Shown here: piece after piece, positions 56,016 through 64,000 of the stretch
Layout of the letters: the number at the start of each line of letters is the position of its first letter
Position numbering within the stretch: position 1 is the first letter of the stretch
Source: Pseudorhodoferax soli
GTDB lineage: Bacteria > Pseudomonadota > Gammaproteobacteria > Burkholderiales > Burkholderiaceae_C
DNA: 64,000 bases
NCBI RefSeq assembly: GCF_003337555.1
Contig: NZ_QPJK01000013.1
Location: 1 to 64,000, forward strand
Reading direction: 5' to 3'
The notes under the pieces: generated by a model
Told to the model about the DNA's origin: nothing
The model's input: the letters and a program-made list of their open reading frames with translations, nothing else
The model's database searches: none
Made by a program: the position numbers and the translations under genes

Positions 56016-57029
56016 TCACGCCACGCGCTTCATGTTGCGCACGACAGCCCACCACACGTCCGCCCAGTCTGCTCCCGTCTTGCGCGGAATCCACACTTCC
56101 ACCGTGCGCTCTCCGGCGTGCCTCGCCTCCTTGCGAAGGCGGCGGGCGAGCGCGTAGGCGCTGGCCTGTCCGTCGAAGTCCGCATCGGCATCGTTGTCCG
56201 CGTAGACATGCACCCGACGCACCGACTCGGGAATCCAGATGCGCTCCAGATTCCCTGCGCTCAGGCCGGCCCAGACCGGCACATTGCGCAGCATGTTGAC
56301 GGCTAGGGCCGTCTCGATGCCTTCGGTGACCGCCAACTCCTCGCCGGCATCGAACAGCCGGATGCCCGCGCCGTTCACGCCGGTCGACAACAGCTTCTTC
56401 GCGTCATCGAGCGGTGCCTTGCGGCAGTCGCCCAGATAGGTGCGGTGAAGCGTCACCAACTGCCCATCGGCGCCGTCGACCCGCGCCAGCATGGCGGGGT
56501 ACTCGGCGACCCGTTGGGATCTGCCTTCCTGCGTGCGCTCGTAGTAGCCAAGGCTCGGGTGGAGCCGCAGCGTGCGCGGATAGACCTCCCTGCCCAGCCC
56601 GCGCGCCGTGAGATACCGATCGACGGCATCTCCTGGTGTGACCGGCCGGGCTTCGTCCCAGATTCGGCGCGCGAGCAGCGTCATCCGCTCCGCGCTGGCT
56701 CCTGGGGCATCTTTCTCCGTGGCTGCGGGGAGGCCTCCGACACAGGCGCTGACCTTCTTCAGCGTCGTCGCGAAGTCCCACCCGAAGACGGCCTGCAGCA
56801 GCTTGAAGCCCCCTCCAGGACCGCATTCGGGATTGCGGCAGTGGTAGTTGCCTTCCCCGAAACGGTCCGTGTACTGAAAGCGGTCCGTACCACCGCAGGC
56901 CGGACATGCCATGTTCCTGCGGCGCAGGATCCGTTCCTCCACGCCCAGGCTGCGCAGGATCTCGTCCCAGCGGCCGTGCGCACGTGCCTGCACGTCTTCC
57001 ACGCGTATCGCGTATGTCTGCTCGTCCAT
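56016..57029 (-). CDS. Primase-like protein with zinc finger and Toprim domain
   Basis: A 337-residue protein. Near residues 40-70 is a phage Gp4-type zinc-binding motif (MACPACGGTDRFQYTDR then YHCRNPECGPGGGFKLLQ). The C-terminal half is a Toprim domain: ELAVTEGIETALAVNMLRNV (Glu motif) and RVHVYADNDADADFDGQASA (DxD). It probably synthesises primers on transferred or replicating ICE DNA. The ATG at 57029 is preferred over one 12 codons upstream. The gene lies upstream of DUF932. Confidence 0.92.
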   Translation of the reverse strand: MDEQTYAIRVEDVQARAHGRWDEILRSLGVEERILRRRNMACPACGGTDRFQYTDRFGEGNYHCRNPECGPGGGFKLLQAVFGWDFATTLKKVSACVGGLPAATEKDAPGASAERMTLLARRIWDEARPVTPGDAVDRYLTARGLGREVYPRTLRLHPSLGYYERTQEGRSQRVAEYPAMLARVDGADGQLVTLHRTYLGDCRKAPLDDAKKLLSTGVNGAGIRLFDAGEELAVTEGIETALAVNMLRNVPVWAGLSAGNLERIWIPESVRRVHVYADNDADADFDGQASAYALARRLRKEARHAGERTVEVWIPRKTGADWADVWWAVVRNMKRVA

Positions 57030-57103
57030 GTTGGCTCCTGTCGAAAGCCGCGCAGGCCGTCTCAAGGACGGTCAATGCTCGGCGGTTTCAGAAGAGAACT
57101 TGC

Positions 57104-57667
57104 TCATGCGAACAGGTCGCGTTGCTGCGTGAGCCGCTTGAGCTGTTCGTTGATCCACTGGGGATTTCTCGTCAGCTGGGCGTCGATCCATTCCGGATTG
57201 CGCGCCAGCGCCTCGCTGACCCAGCTCGGGTATCGGGACAGCGTCTCTTCGAGCCAGCGCTTCGCGCCGGCGGCGATGAACGCACGTACCGTCTCGCAGT
57301 CCACTGCCCCGCAGTAGGCGATCGGCGACAGCGGGCTGCAGCCGACCACCCGCAGGCAGTTCGCGAACGAGAACGGACGCATGTCCTTCTCCGGCTCGGT
57401 GAAGATCCATCGCAAGGTTGCGAGCTTCTCGTCGAGCGGTGTCTCAGGCAGGGCAAGCGCCTGCACGTCCTGCAGCAGGCGCCAGTGGAGGAAGACGATC
57501 TCTTCCTCGGTCCAGTCCTGCATGTCGTCCTCATCCTCCGACAGGAGAGGATCCTCCAGTACCTTCCTGACGATCCGCGCGCCGGCGAGTGCGGTGCTCG
57601 GGGTCAGGAAGTACATGTTCCCGGCGGTCGGGCCGCTGGGATGCTCCAATGCAAAGCTATGCCACAT
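57104..57667 (-). CDS. Hypothetical ICE protein
   Basis: A 187-residue acidic protein rich in Trp and Leu, with the C-terminal motif-like run of TRNPQWINEQLKRLTQQRDL and SRYPSWVSEALARNPEWIDA, which looks like two or three short helical repeats (N-P-x-W-I). The start at 57667 has AGGAGG nearby. No known family recognised. It heads the leftward trio with the primase and DUF932 genes, 74 bases before the primase start. Confidence 0.65.
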   Translation of the reverse strand: MWHSFALEHPSGPTAGNMYFLTPSTALAGARIVRKVLEDPLLSEDEDDMQDWTEEEIVFLHWRLLQDVQALALPETPLDEKLATLRWIFTEPEKDMRPFSFANCLRVVGCSPLSPIAYCGAVDCETVRAFIAAGAKRWLEETLSRYPSWVSEALARNPEWIDAQLTRNPQWINEQLKRLTQQRDLFA

Positions 57668-57736
57668 GGCAGCCTCCTGGAAATGAGGAGGCGCGCACCC
57701 GGCAGGGCTTGCGCCCCTTGGGGTGGTGGAATCTCA

Positions 57737-57885
57737 GGACGCGAGCGTCCGAGGCTTGCAGGTCGAAGACCTGGGCTGACTTGAGAAAGGCGGTGATCCG
57801 CCGTGACCGGTGTGCCAGCTACCGATCGGGGAATCGGCTTTCGGGGCGGCGATGGGTTCGCCTCGAAAGCCGTACTCGGTCCGAG
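57737..57885. repeat. Run of perfect hairpins in the divergent spacer
   Basis: Successive perfect stems: GGACGC/GCGTCC (57737-57750), CAGGTC/GACCTG (57759-57773), GGCGG/CCGCC (57789-57802), CCGAT/ATCGG (57822-57837), GGCTTTCG/CGAAAGCC (57836-57871, with an inner GGCG/CGCC), CTCGG/CCGAG (57875-57885). The spacer 57668-58142 separates divergent genes and carries no gene. The function may be transcript leaders, a protein-binding site or an origin. Confidence 0.6.
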
Positions 57886-58142
57886 CGCGGCGCGGTGCCG
57901 CGGCTTGATCGCTTGAAGGGCTGGCATCGGGCAGGCCGGGGCGACATCCAGTCGCTCCGACCGCCGCGCGGGACAGCTGCCGTTGGGCACACAGTAGTTC
58001 TCGTGTGCCAGGTGGTCAAGCGCGACAGGGGCCGGAACCACAGCCAAGCGCGAGAGGGGCCTCAATCGCGTGGCATTTCGGGTGGCGGCCCACATGGGCA
58101 CGTCCCATGATCCCTGCATCTCCCCCATCACAGGAGGTGGCG

Positions 58143-58886
58143 ATGACAGAGACGAAGATTGTCAAGACCGACCGCGGAGCGGTCAACGCGCGCATCCTTT
58201 CCAAGGAAGGGCAGGCAGACTACCGGCGGGTGGAGGTGGCAAGCATCAAGATCCGCACGCACTTCACGAGCGCAGAGGCCAAGCGGATGTTCATGCGCAT
58301 GTTCAGCACGTTGCAGCTCAACGCCCACTTCATCACGGTGATCGCGCGCTCGCGCGCGGACCACCGCGACGTGGAGGCGGTGGAGGCCACACTGCGCAGC
58401 GAGATCGAGGCGACCAAGAAGATGTTGAACGATGCGATCGATGCGGCCGAGAAACTGTTCAAGGCGCACGGCATCGATACCGCAGCGACCTACGACACGC
58501 AGCCGTTGGAAGTTGAGATCGGCATCCTTTCCTCCAACGGGCGACGCTATCTGGAGGTCATTGGCCAGCTCGACCAGCTTATGCCCTTGCTGCAGACCCT
58601 GGAGATCTACGAGCTGATCTCGACCGAAGACCTGGACAAGCAGCGCGCCGCCCTGAAGCGCCAGATCAAGGGCGTCGCCACCTCCGCGCGCCGGCTGGCC
58701 ACGGGGCTGCGGCGGCGCATGGCGGCGGCCGAGTCCAGGGAGCCGCCCCATGCGGACGCGGAGGAGGGTGCGCTTGGACAGGCAGACGTTCCCGAGCCGG
58801 AAGTTGGCGCGTTGGTACCGGGCGACGCCGCTTCCGGCGGCGAGGCCGCTGCCCCGGCGCAGGACGTGCCAAGCCTGCCCGTTTGA
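58143..58886 (+). CDS. DUF1845/AcaB-like ICE protein
   Basis: A 247-residue protein starting at the ATG at 58143 (CAGGAGG upstream). A helical core, SIKIRTHFTSAEAKRMFMRM and ATLRSEIEATKKMLNDAIDA, is followed by EVEIGILSSNGRRYLEVIGQ and LDQLMPLLQTLEIYELISTE, which resembles the DUF1845/AcaB family (ICE proteins of the PFL_4669 type). The C-terminal tail is acidic and disordered. Function unknown. Identification is by eye and moderate. Confidence 0.6.
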   Translation: MTETKIVKTDRGAVNARILSKEGQADYRRVEVASIKIRTHFTSAEAKRMFMRMFSTLQLNAHFITVIARSRADHRDVEAVEATLRSEIEATKKMLNDAIDAAEKLFKAHGIDTAATYDTQPLEVEIGILSSNGRRYLEVIGQLDQLMPLLQTLEIYELISTEDLDKQRAALKRQIKGVATSARRLATGLRRRMAAAESREPPHADAEEGALGQADVPEPEVGALVPGDAASGGEAAAPAQDVPSLPV

Positions 58887-59298
58887 GCCCCCATGGCGCA
58901 AGGTCCGGGCGTTGCATGTGGCGGACACTTCGCATGGCGTTGCAAGACGCCTCTCAACGGATAGTCTCGCGCTTGGCCTGCGATGCCAACTTGGTCTGGC
59001 AGGCCAGGGATAGCTGGATCCCTTACAACTCAAGCCCTGAAGACTCGATGGTGCGGGCCGCCTTGTGCCATGGCATGCGGCCCATTTACGATGCCATCTC
59101 AGTGCGCCTTGTTGCGCGTTGATCCGAAGCCGATCACGGTTTCGGCACGATCTGTTCTGTACATCGCTCCCGCCAAGTGGACGTCGGCGGAGGGCGCAGG
59201 AGTTCCACGTCCCTCGCATGCGGCTGATCCAGACCTGATGCCCATGCCAACGACCAAGGTCGACCGCATGCCGGCAATCGCCGGCGAGGAGTCGGACC
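58887..59298. other. Spacer between DUF1845-like gene and alpA
   Basis: About 410 bases without a convincing gene. Frames on both strands are shadows of neighbours or lack start signals. It ends with GAGGAG just before the AlpA-like start, which probably has its own promoter here. Confidence 0.35.
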
Positions 59299-59508
59299 AT
59301 GCCAGAGCAAACACGCCCAGCCGTGGCGCTTCCCGTCACGGGCTTTTTGCGCCAGTCGCAGGTGCTTGTCTTCGTTCCGTTCTCGAAATCCACCCTATGG
59401 CGCCGCGTGGACGACGGCAGCTTCCCCGCGCCGGTGAAGCTGTCGTCCAACATCACGGCCTGGCGGGCGGAGGACATCAAGGGATGGATCACCGCACGTG
59501 GCGGCTGA
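59299..59508 (+). CDS. AlpA-family transcriptional regulator
   Basis: A 69-residue MerR-like winged helix protein: GFLRQSQVLVFVPFSKSTLWRRVDDGSFPAPVKLSSNITAWRAEDI-type sequence, with conserved SKSTLWRRVDDGSFPAP and WRAEDIKGWI. AlpA proteins control excision or integrase genes on mobile elements. GAGGAG lies ten bases before the ATG. A gene for an integrase-like protein follows 560 bases downstream on the same strand. Confidence 0.9.
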   Translation: MPEQTRPAVALPVTGFLRQSQVLVFVPFSKSTLWRRVDDGSFPAPVKLSSNITAWRAEDIKGWITARGG

Positions 59509-59559
59509 GCATCTCCGAGCGGGCGTGCAGGCCAGTCGCAAGTTGGCAGAATGCGCCCC

Positions 59560-59796
59560 ATGTCTGACTTGCAGAACATCGCCACGGCGGAACTGGAGCA
59601 ACTGGCGCGCGAGTGGCGCGAGAGAGCACTGCGCGGCTTGCGGGAGGCGCGTGGCTACGCGCATGAGTACGAGGCCGAGATGCGTCGCCGCAAGGGGCGG
59701 ACGGCCGGGCTTGCGACGGCCTCCGGTCTGGATCTGCGGCCGATCGAAGAGCGCGAGCGGAGCGCCGCCGCGCGTGCTTGGTGGCGGTTCTGGTAG
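59560..59796 (+). CDS. Small helical hypothetical protein
   Basis: A 78-residue protein with an amphipathic helix LEQLAREWRERALRGLREAR and GYAHEYEAEMRRRKG, and a Trp-rich end (AARAWWRFW). The ATG at 59560 is preferred; one at 59551 is also in frame. Common beside AlpA in ICE modules by appearance, but I do not recognise a named family. Confidence 0.6.
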   Translation: MSDLQNIATAELEQLAREWRERALRGLREARGYAHEYEAEMRRRKGRTAGLATASGLDLRPIEERERSAAARAWWRFW

Positions 59797-60068
59797 GGCG
59801 CCTCGCCGCCCCTGGCCGCCCGTTCAACTGAGCTTGGCGATTCAACACGGTTGAGGGTACTGCCCGCGGCCGTTGTACGCCTTGCGCGTTGCTTTGCGCC
59901 GAGTGCGGGTGCGGGATCTGACTTGCGCTTGTGTTGCGCAGCGATGGACCTGGACCCGAGTACCTCACTGATCGCGAAAGCGTGGCCATCGAGCGTGCAT
60001 TGACGGTGGTCCGGCGGGCCGACGTCCCGCAGTATCCAGTGCAGATGAACTGCAGATGGACATGCGGT

Positions 60069-60989
60069 ATGGACCTGGCGAAGGTGAACTCATCGACGCG
60101 ATTGCTGCAGGCGGTGCTCGAGGGCGCCACCTACGATGCGGTCGCGCACGCGAACGGAGTGACCCGTACCGCCGTCGAGCGTCCTATCAAGGCCCTTGTA
60201 CTCGAGCTGATCCGGTCGGTGGGCATCCCCGGGCTGAACCAGAGCAGCGCAATGTTCGTCGGAAAGCTCAGGGAGCATCGCCTGGCCATCGACCAGGCGC
60301 TTGCACGCTACAGGCCGGTGCCTGCGCCCCCAAAGCCGACCGATCCCATGGTGCTGTCCGACGAGGACATTCACACCATGATGCAACGCGTCCGCACGCG
60401 TACAGACACACCCGAGCGCGATGCCGCGATGGTGTGGATCTTGTTTGCCACTGGACTGCGTCCGCTTGAGGTGGCGCGTCTGGTCGTCGCAGACTACCTC
60501 GATGCCGATGGTCGTGTGCGCAAGCGCTCGGAGGTGCGGGACGATGTGGCGACCAGCGGGCGCGCAAGGCCTCTGTACTTCGGCAGTGCGTGCGCGCGCG
60601 AGGCCATCGATGCCTACTTGGCCACCCGTCTGGCCGCGAGCGCGGAGCCCGACGCAGGCTCATGGCCTGCGCGCTTGCCGTACCGTGGCCTTGATCCTGA
60701 TGCGGCGCTCTTTCACAGCGCTGCCGAGCGCGCGTTCCGCATCGAAGCGGTGCCCTCCGTCGCGGGTGAGCGGTGCCTGTGTCCGGAGATCCACTACGCC
60801 TACAGGAAGATCTTCCGGCGCATCGGCATCCCTGGACTTTCCGCGCAGAGCGCGCGCTACACCGTGGTGGAACGGTTGCGCCGGCGCGGCGCGGATGAGG
60901 ACCAGATCGAGGAGATTCTGGGCGTGCGGGAGCTGCGTCACCGCAGGAAAAGGCTCGGCCTCGACGAGCTGATGGAGCAGCTGGTCTGA
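60069..60989 (+). CDS. Integrase-like protein with N-terminal helix-turn-helix and no visible active-site tyrosine
   Basis: About 306 residues. Residues 5-45 look like a small HTH (STRLLQAVLEGATYDAVAHA, TRTAVERPIKALVLEL). Then follows a tyrosine-recombinase-like catalytic core: AAMVWILFATGLRPLEVARL (first Arg) and QSARYTVVERLRRRGADEDQ (second Arg region). The segment EEILGVRELRHRRKRLGLDE aligns to the LGH...Y box but lacks a tyrosine. It may be a degenerate recombinase, regulator, or directionality factor. The longer frame starts at 59931; I favour the ATG at 60069. Alternative: a distinct family with a divergent nucleophile. Confidence 0.7.
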   Translation: MDLAKVNSSTRLLQAVLEGATYDAVAHANGVTRTAVERPIKALVLELIRSVGIPGLNQSSAMFVGKLREHRLAIDQALARYRPVPAPPKPTDPMVLSDEDIHTMMQRVRTRTDTPERDAAMVWILFATGLRPLEVARLVVADYLDADGRVRKRSEVRDDVATSGRARPLYFGSACAREAIDAYLATRLAASAEPDAGSWPARLPYRGLDPDAALFHSAAERAFRIEAVPSVAGERCLCPEIHYAYRKIFRRIGIPGLSAQSARYTVVERLRRRGADEDQIEEILGVRELRHRRKRLGLDELMEQLV

Positions 60990-61091
60990 TCGGGCCCGCG
61001 CCAGTCGCAGGACGGCACGCGGGGCCGCTTGCAGCGCGGCTGGCCCCATGCAGACGGAATAGACGCGAGCGTGCCATCAGTGTTCCGCATA

Positions 61092-61892
61092 ATGTTCGCG
61101 TCATCACCCAGGCCGCTCGGCCCGCTGCGCTCAATGCTCGAACAAGCTCTGAATCGAATGGATGAGGCCTTGCCATCCACGTCTTGCCACACCGAGCCCG
61201 AGCGTTGGTCCGAGATCACGGAGGAGTTTGGCGAGTACCTCGTGCCGATCGCGGACGATCTGATGGAGGCAGTCAAGCCTCTCGTTCCTGGCAGTGTGTG
61301 GGGCGAGTCAGCCCATGAGTTTCTGCGCTCTGGCAACCCGAGGGTGGAGGTGGCGGAGTTCCGCTTGCGACCCGTCGATGCCTACTACGATCGGCCAGGT
61401 TTCACGCTACCGTGGCCGGCGAACCCGGACGGATTTGACGCGACGGGGCTGGAGGTCACGCTTTCGCTGTGCCGCGGCTATGGGTCTGGCGACGTTTCTA
61501 CGTCGGCGTTTCTGTTGCTGAAGTTCGGTGTCTGGGGTGTCCATGAAAGACGCTGCTTCGGGCAGCTGCTTCGCGACCACCGCTACATGGTCGAGCTGCT
61601 GATGGCCCGATCTCGCGCGACGTTCTTCACGTCGGCGGTTTTCGCGAATCTGGAGGATGCCCCGGACGCGTCGGCTTTCGAGAAACTGGTCCTGTACTAC
61701 GAGAACGAGGTCGCTCCCGAGAACCAATTCGACCTGGAGTGCAAGTTCGGAGCGGCCGCTTCGCAGACCAGCATCATGCAGGCACTGCTTCCGGCCATCG
61801 TGCTGTACCACGCGGCGATGGGCTATTGCTTGCCCGAACCGCAGCTTGGCCGACTGCTTCAGTGCGCCTCAGTTGCCGGTGCGTGGCGCTGA
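61092..61892 (+). CDS. Hypothetical protein
   Basis: About 266 residues from the ATG at 61092, with alternatives at 61029 (TTG) and 61134. The middle is rich in Leu/Phe and charged residues: EVTLSLCRGYGSGDVSTSAF, LLLKFGVWGVHERRCFGQLL. No signal peptide, membrane segment or known domain is evident. It follows the integrase-like gene on the same strand by 100 bases. Probably an ICE accessory protein. Confidence 0.55.
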   Translation: MFASSPRPLGPLRSMLEQALNRMDEALPSTSCHTEPERWSEITEEFGEYLVPIADDLMEAVKPLVPGSVWGESAHEFLRSGNPRVEVAEFRLRPVDAYYDRPGFTLPWPANPDGFDATGLEVTLSLCRGYGSGDVSTSAFLLLKFGVWGVHERRCFGQLLRDHRYMVELLMARSRATFFTSAVFANLEDAPDASAFEKLVLYYENEVAPENQFDLECKFGAAASQTSIMQALLPAIVLYHAAMGYCLPEPQLGRLLQCASVAGAWR

Positions 61893-62026
61893 CCGCGTTG
61901 CGTGACGGCGTTCGGTGGCGGCACGCGGTTGGGTACGCCCGTTGAGGCTCCCATCCAGACGGATGGTTCAAGCCAGACCGCGCACCGCCTGAGCGGTGCG
62001 CAGCCTGGTGTGAACGCCTCGGCAGT

Positions 62027-62548
62027 TCAAGAAGCTGCGGTCGGGCGAATCGGTGTTGGCCGATCGCCCATCGCTACAGTCGGCATCTGATCGTCCGACC
62101 TGTCTGCCGCCTCTCTCGCCCGATCCCGGAATGACCGATCGGCCTGCGAGAAGGCATCGCTCTCCATGAGCCTTCGCACCCGGTGGTCGGTGGTGGCCTG
62201 CGAGGTCTCCGGCAGGCAATCCACAGCCAGGTTGCGCGTGCGTCTGGCGACCTCAACCGCGGCCGCCGGCCATGCAACGAACAGCACGGCGAACAGGCGC
62301 CGCAGTGCTGCTCCGATGCGCTGTTGGCGCATGTCCCTGTACTCCTGGATCCGGATGCTGCGTTGGCAGCACAGATACAGTCCCCGGTGGCGACGACGGA
62401 AGTCCTCGTCGCGTTCCAGCTCCGTCAGGATCTCAGCGGCAAGTGCCGCATCCTTGCGTGCTTCAGGATAGAACCCGACCCACGTCTGCTGCTCAAGATG
62501 CTCCACGCTGAAGAGCTTCTGACCGGCGTTCGACTTGTCCTGGGACAT
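62027..62548 (-). CDS. Hypothetical ICE protein
   Basis: A 173-residue protein from the ATG at 62548. It has KLFSVEHLEQQTWVGFYPEA and a hydrophobic stretch LRRLFAVLFVAWPAAAVEVA, perhaps one membrane-associated helix, with a charged, Arg-rich C-terminus. A small frame just upstream (62562-62744, 60 codons) begins with ATG after GGAGAGA and may be a leader peptide. No known family. The long leader region carries a hairpin array. Confidence 0.5.
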   Translation of the reverse strand: MSQDKSNAGQKLFSVEHLEQQTWVGFYPEARKDAALAAEILTELERDEDFRRRHRGLYLCCQRSIRIQEYRDMRQQRIGAALRRLFAVLFVAWPAAAVEVARRTRNLAVDCLPETSQATTDHRVRRLMESDAFSQADRSFRDRAREAADRSDDQMPTVAMGDRPTPIRPTAAS

Positions 62549-62765
62549 GTCTTCGCCTTCTTCAACGGCACTCGCTTTTCGGCCAGGCCGTGTCGCCAGC
62601 TGCGTGTTTCGCGAGCGGCGAGATGCTCCAGGACCTGCACAGTGCAGGGATCTGGGTGCTTCTCGCCGGACGTACGGAACGCGGACTGGGCCTACCAAGC
62701 AACACACCCTCATGCTGTTGCTTTCCCTCTCTTGCTGTTCGCATGTGTGTCTCTCCATTGGCAAT

Positions 62766-63079
62766 GGGGACACGTCTCCCCGCCGGGGATGGGTCCCCGG
62801 TTGGGATGCTTCGGCAGGCCGAAGCGCTCAGTGGCAGGCCATTGGCACGCCACGGGTCGAAGCCCGCGATCCGAGGATCGGGGCTTCACTCTCGATGTCC
62901 GGCGCGACGGTCAGGCCGTCGCGACCGGGCAGTCAGGTTGGCGCCCGCCGCATGGACGACAGCGCCAGGTTCCGCGACCCAACTGGGCCGCATGGGCTCA
63001 AGGCCACTGGAATGGCCTGGCTCGGACGGATCCGAGCGCTCGAAGGGCGAGTAACGATCGCTACGCCGGCCGTGGCCGG
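62766..63079. repeat. Array of nine perfect GC-rich hairpins
   Basis: Within about 314 bases: GGGGA/TCCCC (62766-62781), CCGGGGA/TCCCCGG (62783-62800), GCTTCGGC/GCCGAAGC (62808-62825), CGGG/CCCG (62853-62866), CGATCC/GGATCG (62867-62880), CGCGACGG/CCGTCGCG (62903-62923), AGGCCA/TGGCCT (63001-63018), GCTCGGA/TCCGAGC (63020-63037), CCGGCC/GGCCGG (63066-63079). Loops are 2-6 bases. The spacer 62549-63452 has no supported gene. The stems differ from each other, so this is not a simple repeat. Confidence 0.7.
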
Positions 63080-63452
63080 ACTTCAAGCAGCCCTGAGGCC
63101 ACGATGAAGGCTGGGTGAGCTCGACGCCCACGGGTAGCCATGCGACTATGCAGCGGGCACAGCGTCGGTTCAAGCCGCCACGCAGCCCGGCCACATCGAT
63201 CGACCCGTTGCTGGGCGAATCGCGCGCTGTTCCGTGTGGCGGTGTTGGTCGACGCCTCGATCGCCGACGCCGTCGGCGGATGTTTGCGCAGAGGCTGACG
63301 CGGCTCGCAGCACAGAACGGCAAGGCGGGTTGCTGCTGCTGGCCGCATCTGCTCGTCATCAAGCGCGATAGCCACCTGCCTTGTCCCCGGATTTGTGCTT
63401 GTGCTTCGACACGCCGGTAGCAAGCATGTGCGCTGCTCCTGCAGGGGTTTCC

Positions 63453-64000
63453 ATGGACATCCAGCGGTTCACCGTCACCGGTATCGAGTACGGCGCGGAC
63501 GATCCGGCGCTTCAAGCCGCGCTGGCGAAGGCCCACGACGCCCAGGAAAGGCCTCGATGCCTGTGCGTCTCGGGAGGCGTTGAGATGTACATCGCACGCC
63601 ATCGTCAGTTCGTGCTCAAACGCATGCCAGGTTCGGGCATGCGCCACCACCCCGAATGTCCTTCCTACGAGCCCGACGCGCAGCAATCAGGGCTGGGCGA
63701 GCTCGTCGGAGAAGCTGTGCTCGAGCCGACGCCTGGCAGCTTCGAGCTGCGCGTCAACTTTCCGTGGATGCGTGTTGCCGGACGGGCCGTGCCCAAGGGC
63801 GAGCCGCAAGACCCTGCCGAAGTGGTTGTCGCGCGCAAACGGATGAGCTTGCGAGCGCTGATGCACTTCCTATTCGAGCGCGCGGGGCTGAACCGTTGGA
63901 CACCAGCCATGCAGGGCAAGCGCAACCAGGGCGTGCTCCACAAGTACCTTCTGGAGGCGGCCGAGAGCGTCACGGTGAGGGGTTTGAGCCTGTCCGAGCG
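63453..64000 (+). CDS. DUF1173 protein, runs off the window
   Basis: The ATG at 63453 opens a frame without stop to the end of the window (182 codons). It reads MDIQRFTVTGIEYGADDPAL, RCLCVSGGVEMYIARHRQFV, LKRMPGSGMRHHPECPSYEP, and RALMHFLFERAGLNRWTPAM. This is the DUF1173 pattern, with a zinc-like H-H-P-x-C stretch; proteins of about 400 residues found on ICEs and large plasmids. Function unknown. The C-terminal half lies beyond the window. Confidence 0.85.
   Translation, partial: MDIQRFTVTGIEYGADDPALQAALAKAHDAQERPRCLCVSGGVEMYIARHRQFVLKRMPGSGMRHHPECPSYEPDAQQSGLGELVGEAVLEPTPGSFELRVNFPWMRVAGRAVPKGEPQDPAEVVVARKRMSLRALMHFLFERAGLNRWTPAMQGKRNQGVLHKYLLEAAESVTVRGLSLSE

Noticed and set aside
62776-63079. 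Could the hairpin array be a CRISPR or integron array
   Set aside because: The stems differ in sequence and spacing, with no constant repeat and no cas or integron integrase gene nearby.

Overview
The window reads as most of an integrative and conjugative element (ICE), or a very large mobile plasmid, from a GC-rich proteobacterium. A Burkholderiales-type betaproteobacterium is most likely (inference from protein style, high GC and the imuA-imuB-dnaE2 mutasome), but no rRNA or core gene is present to fix the host. The backbone is a complete F-type (MPF-F) conjugation system with a MobH-type TraI relaxase and a TraD coupling protein, in an SXT/R391-like layout.

Layout. 1-1222: nested insertion-sequence remnants (IS30 in IS3 in a DUF1016 nuclease gene). 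1420-13302, minus strand: distal half of the tra operon (traG, traH, traF, traN, trbC, traU, traW, S26 peptidase, trbI and small partners). 13303-26055: accessory island inserted between trbI and traC. It holds a three-domain alpha/beta-hydrolase/biotin ligase/biotin-carrier fusion, an FAD-oxidoreductase pair, a decayed imuA-imuB-dnaE2 cassette hit by an IS5-family element, and a Gabija-like gajA-gajB operon with a third unknown gene. 26056-34741, minus strand: proximal half of the tra operon (traC, traV, dsbC, traB, traK, traE, traL, pilin, lipoprotein, transglycosylase). 35319-39344: regulation (LuxI/LuxR quorum sensing, two XRE regulators, FlhC/FlhD-like pair). 39826-46616: DNA-damage module (S1/P1 nuclease, AlkB, intact imuA-imuB-dnaE2 with a LexA-like box). 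46628-51001, minus strand: DUF4400, TraD, TraI relaxase. 51562-54035: AT-richer cargo with a frameshifted lipoprotein gene. 54686-64000: ICE maintenance genes (DUF932, primase/toprim, DUF1845-like, AlpA, integrase-like protein, hypotheticals, DUF1173), separated by spacers carrying runs of perfect GC-rich hairpins.

How it fits together. LuxI/LuxR and the FlhDC-like pair (comparable to SetCD of SXT) are the likely switches for the tra operon that starts just downstream of luxI. TraI nicks and TraD couples DNA to the TraC-powered F-type pore and pilus. AlkB plus the ImuB/DnaE2 polymerase pair give the host damage tolerance and mutagenesis under SOS control. Gabija-like genes, and perhaps the hydrolase-biotin fusion and the oxidoreductase pair, form the defence cargo.

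The most novel item is the fusion protein at 14107-15987. It has a serine hydrolase, a complete BirA-like biotin ligase and a biotinyl acceptor domain with an AMK motif on one chain, so it should be able to biotinylate itself. I know of no described system with this architecture.
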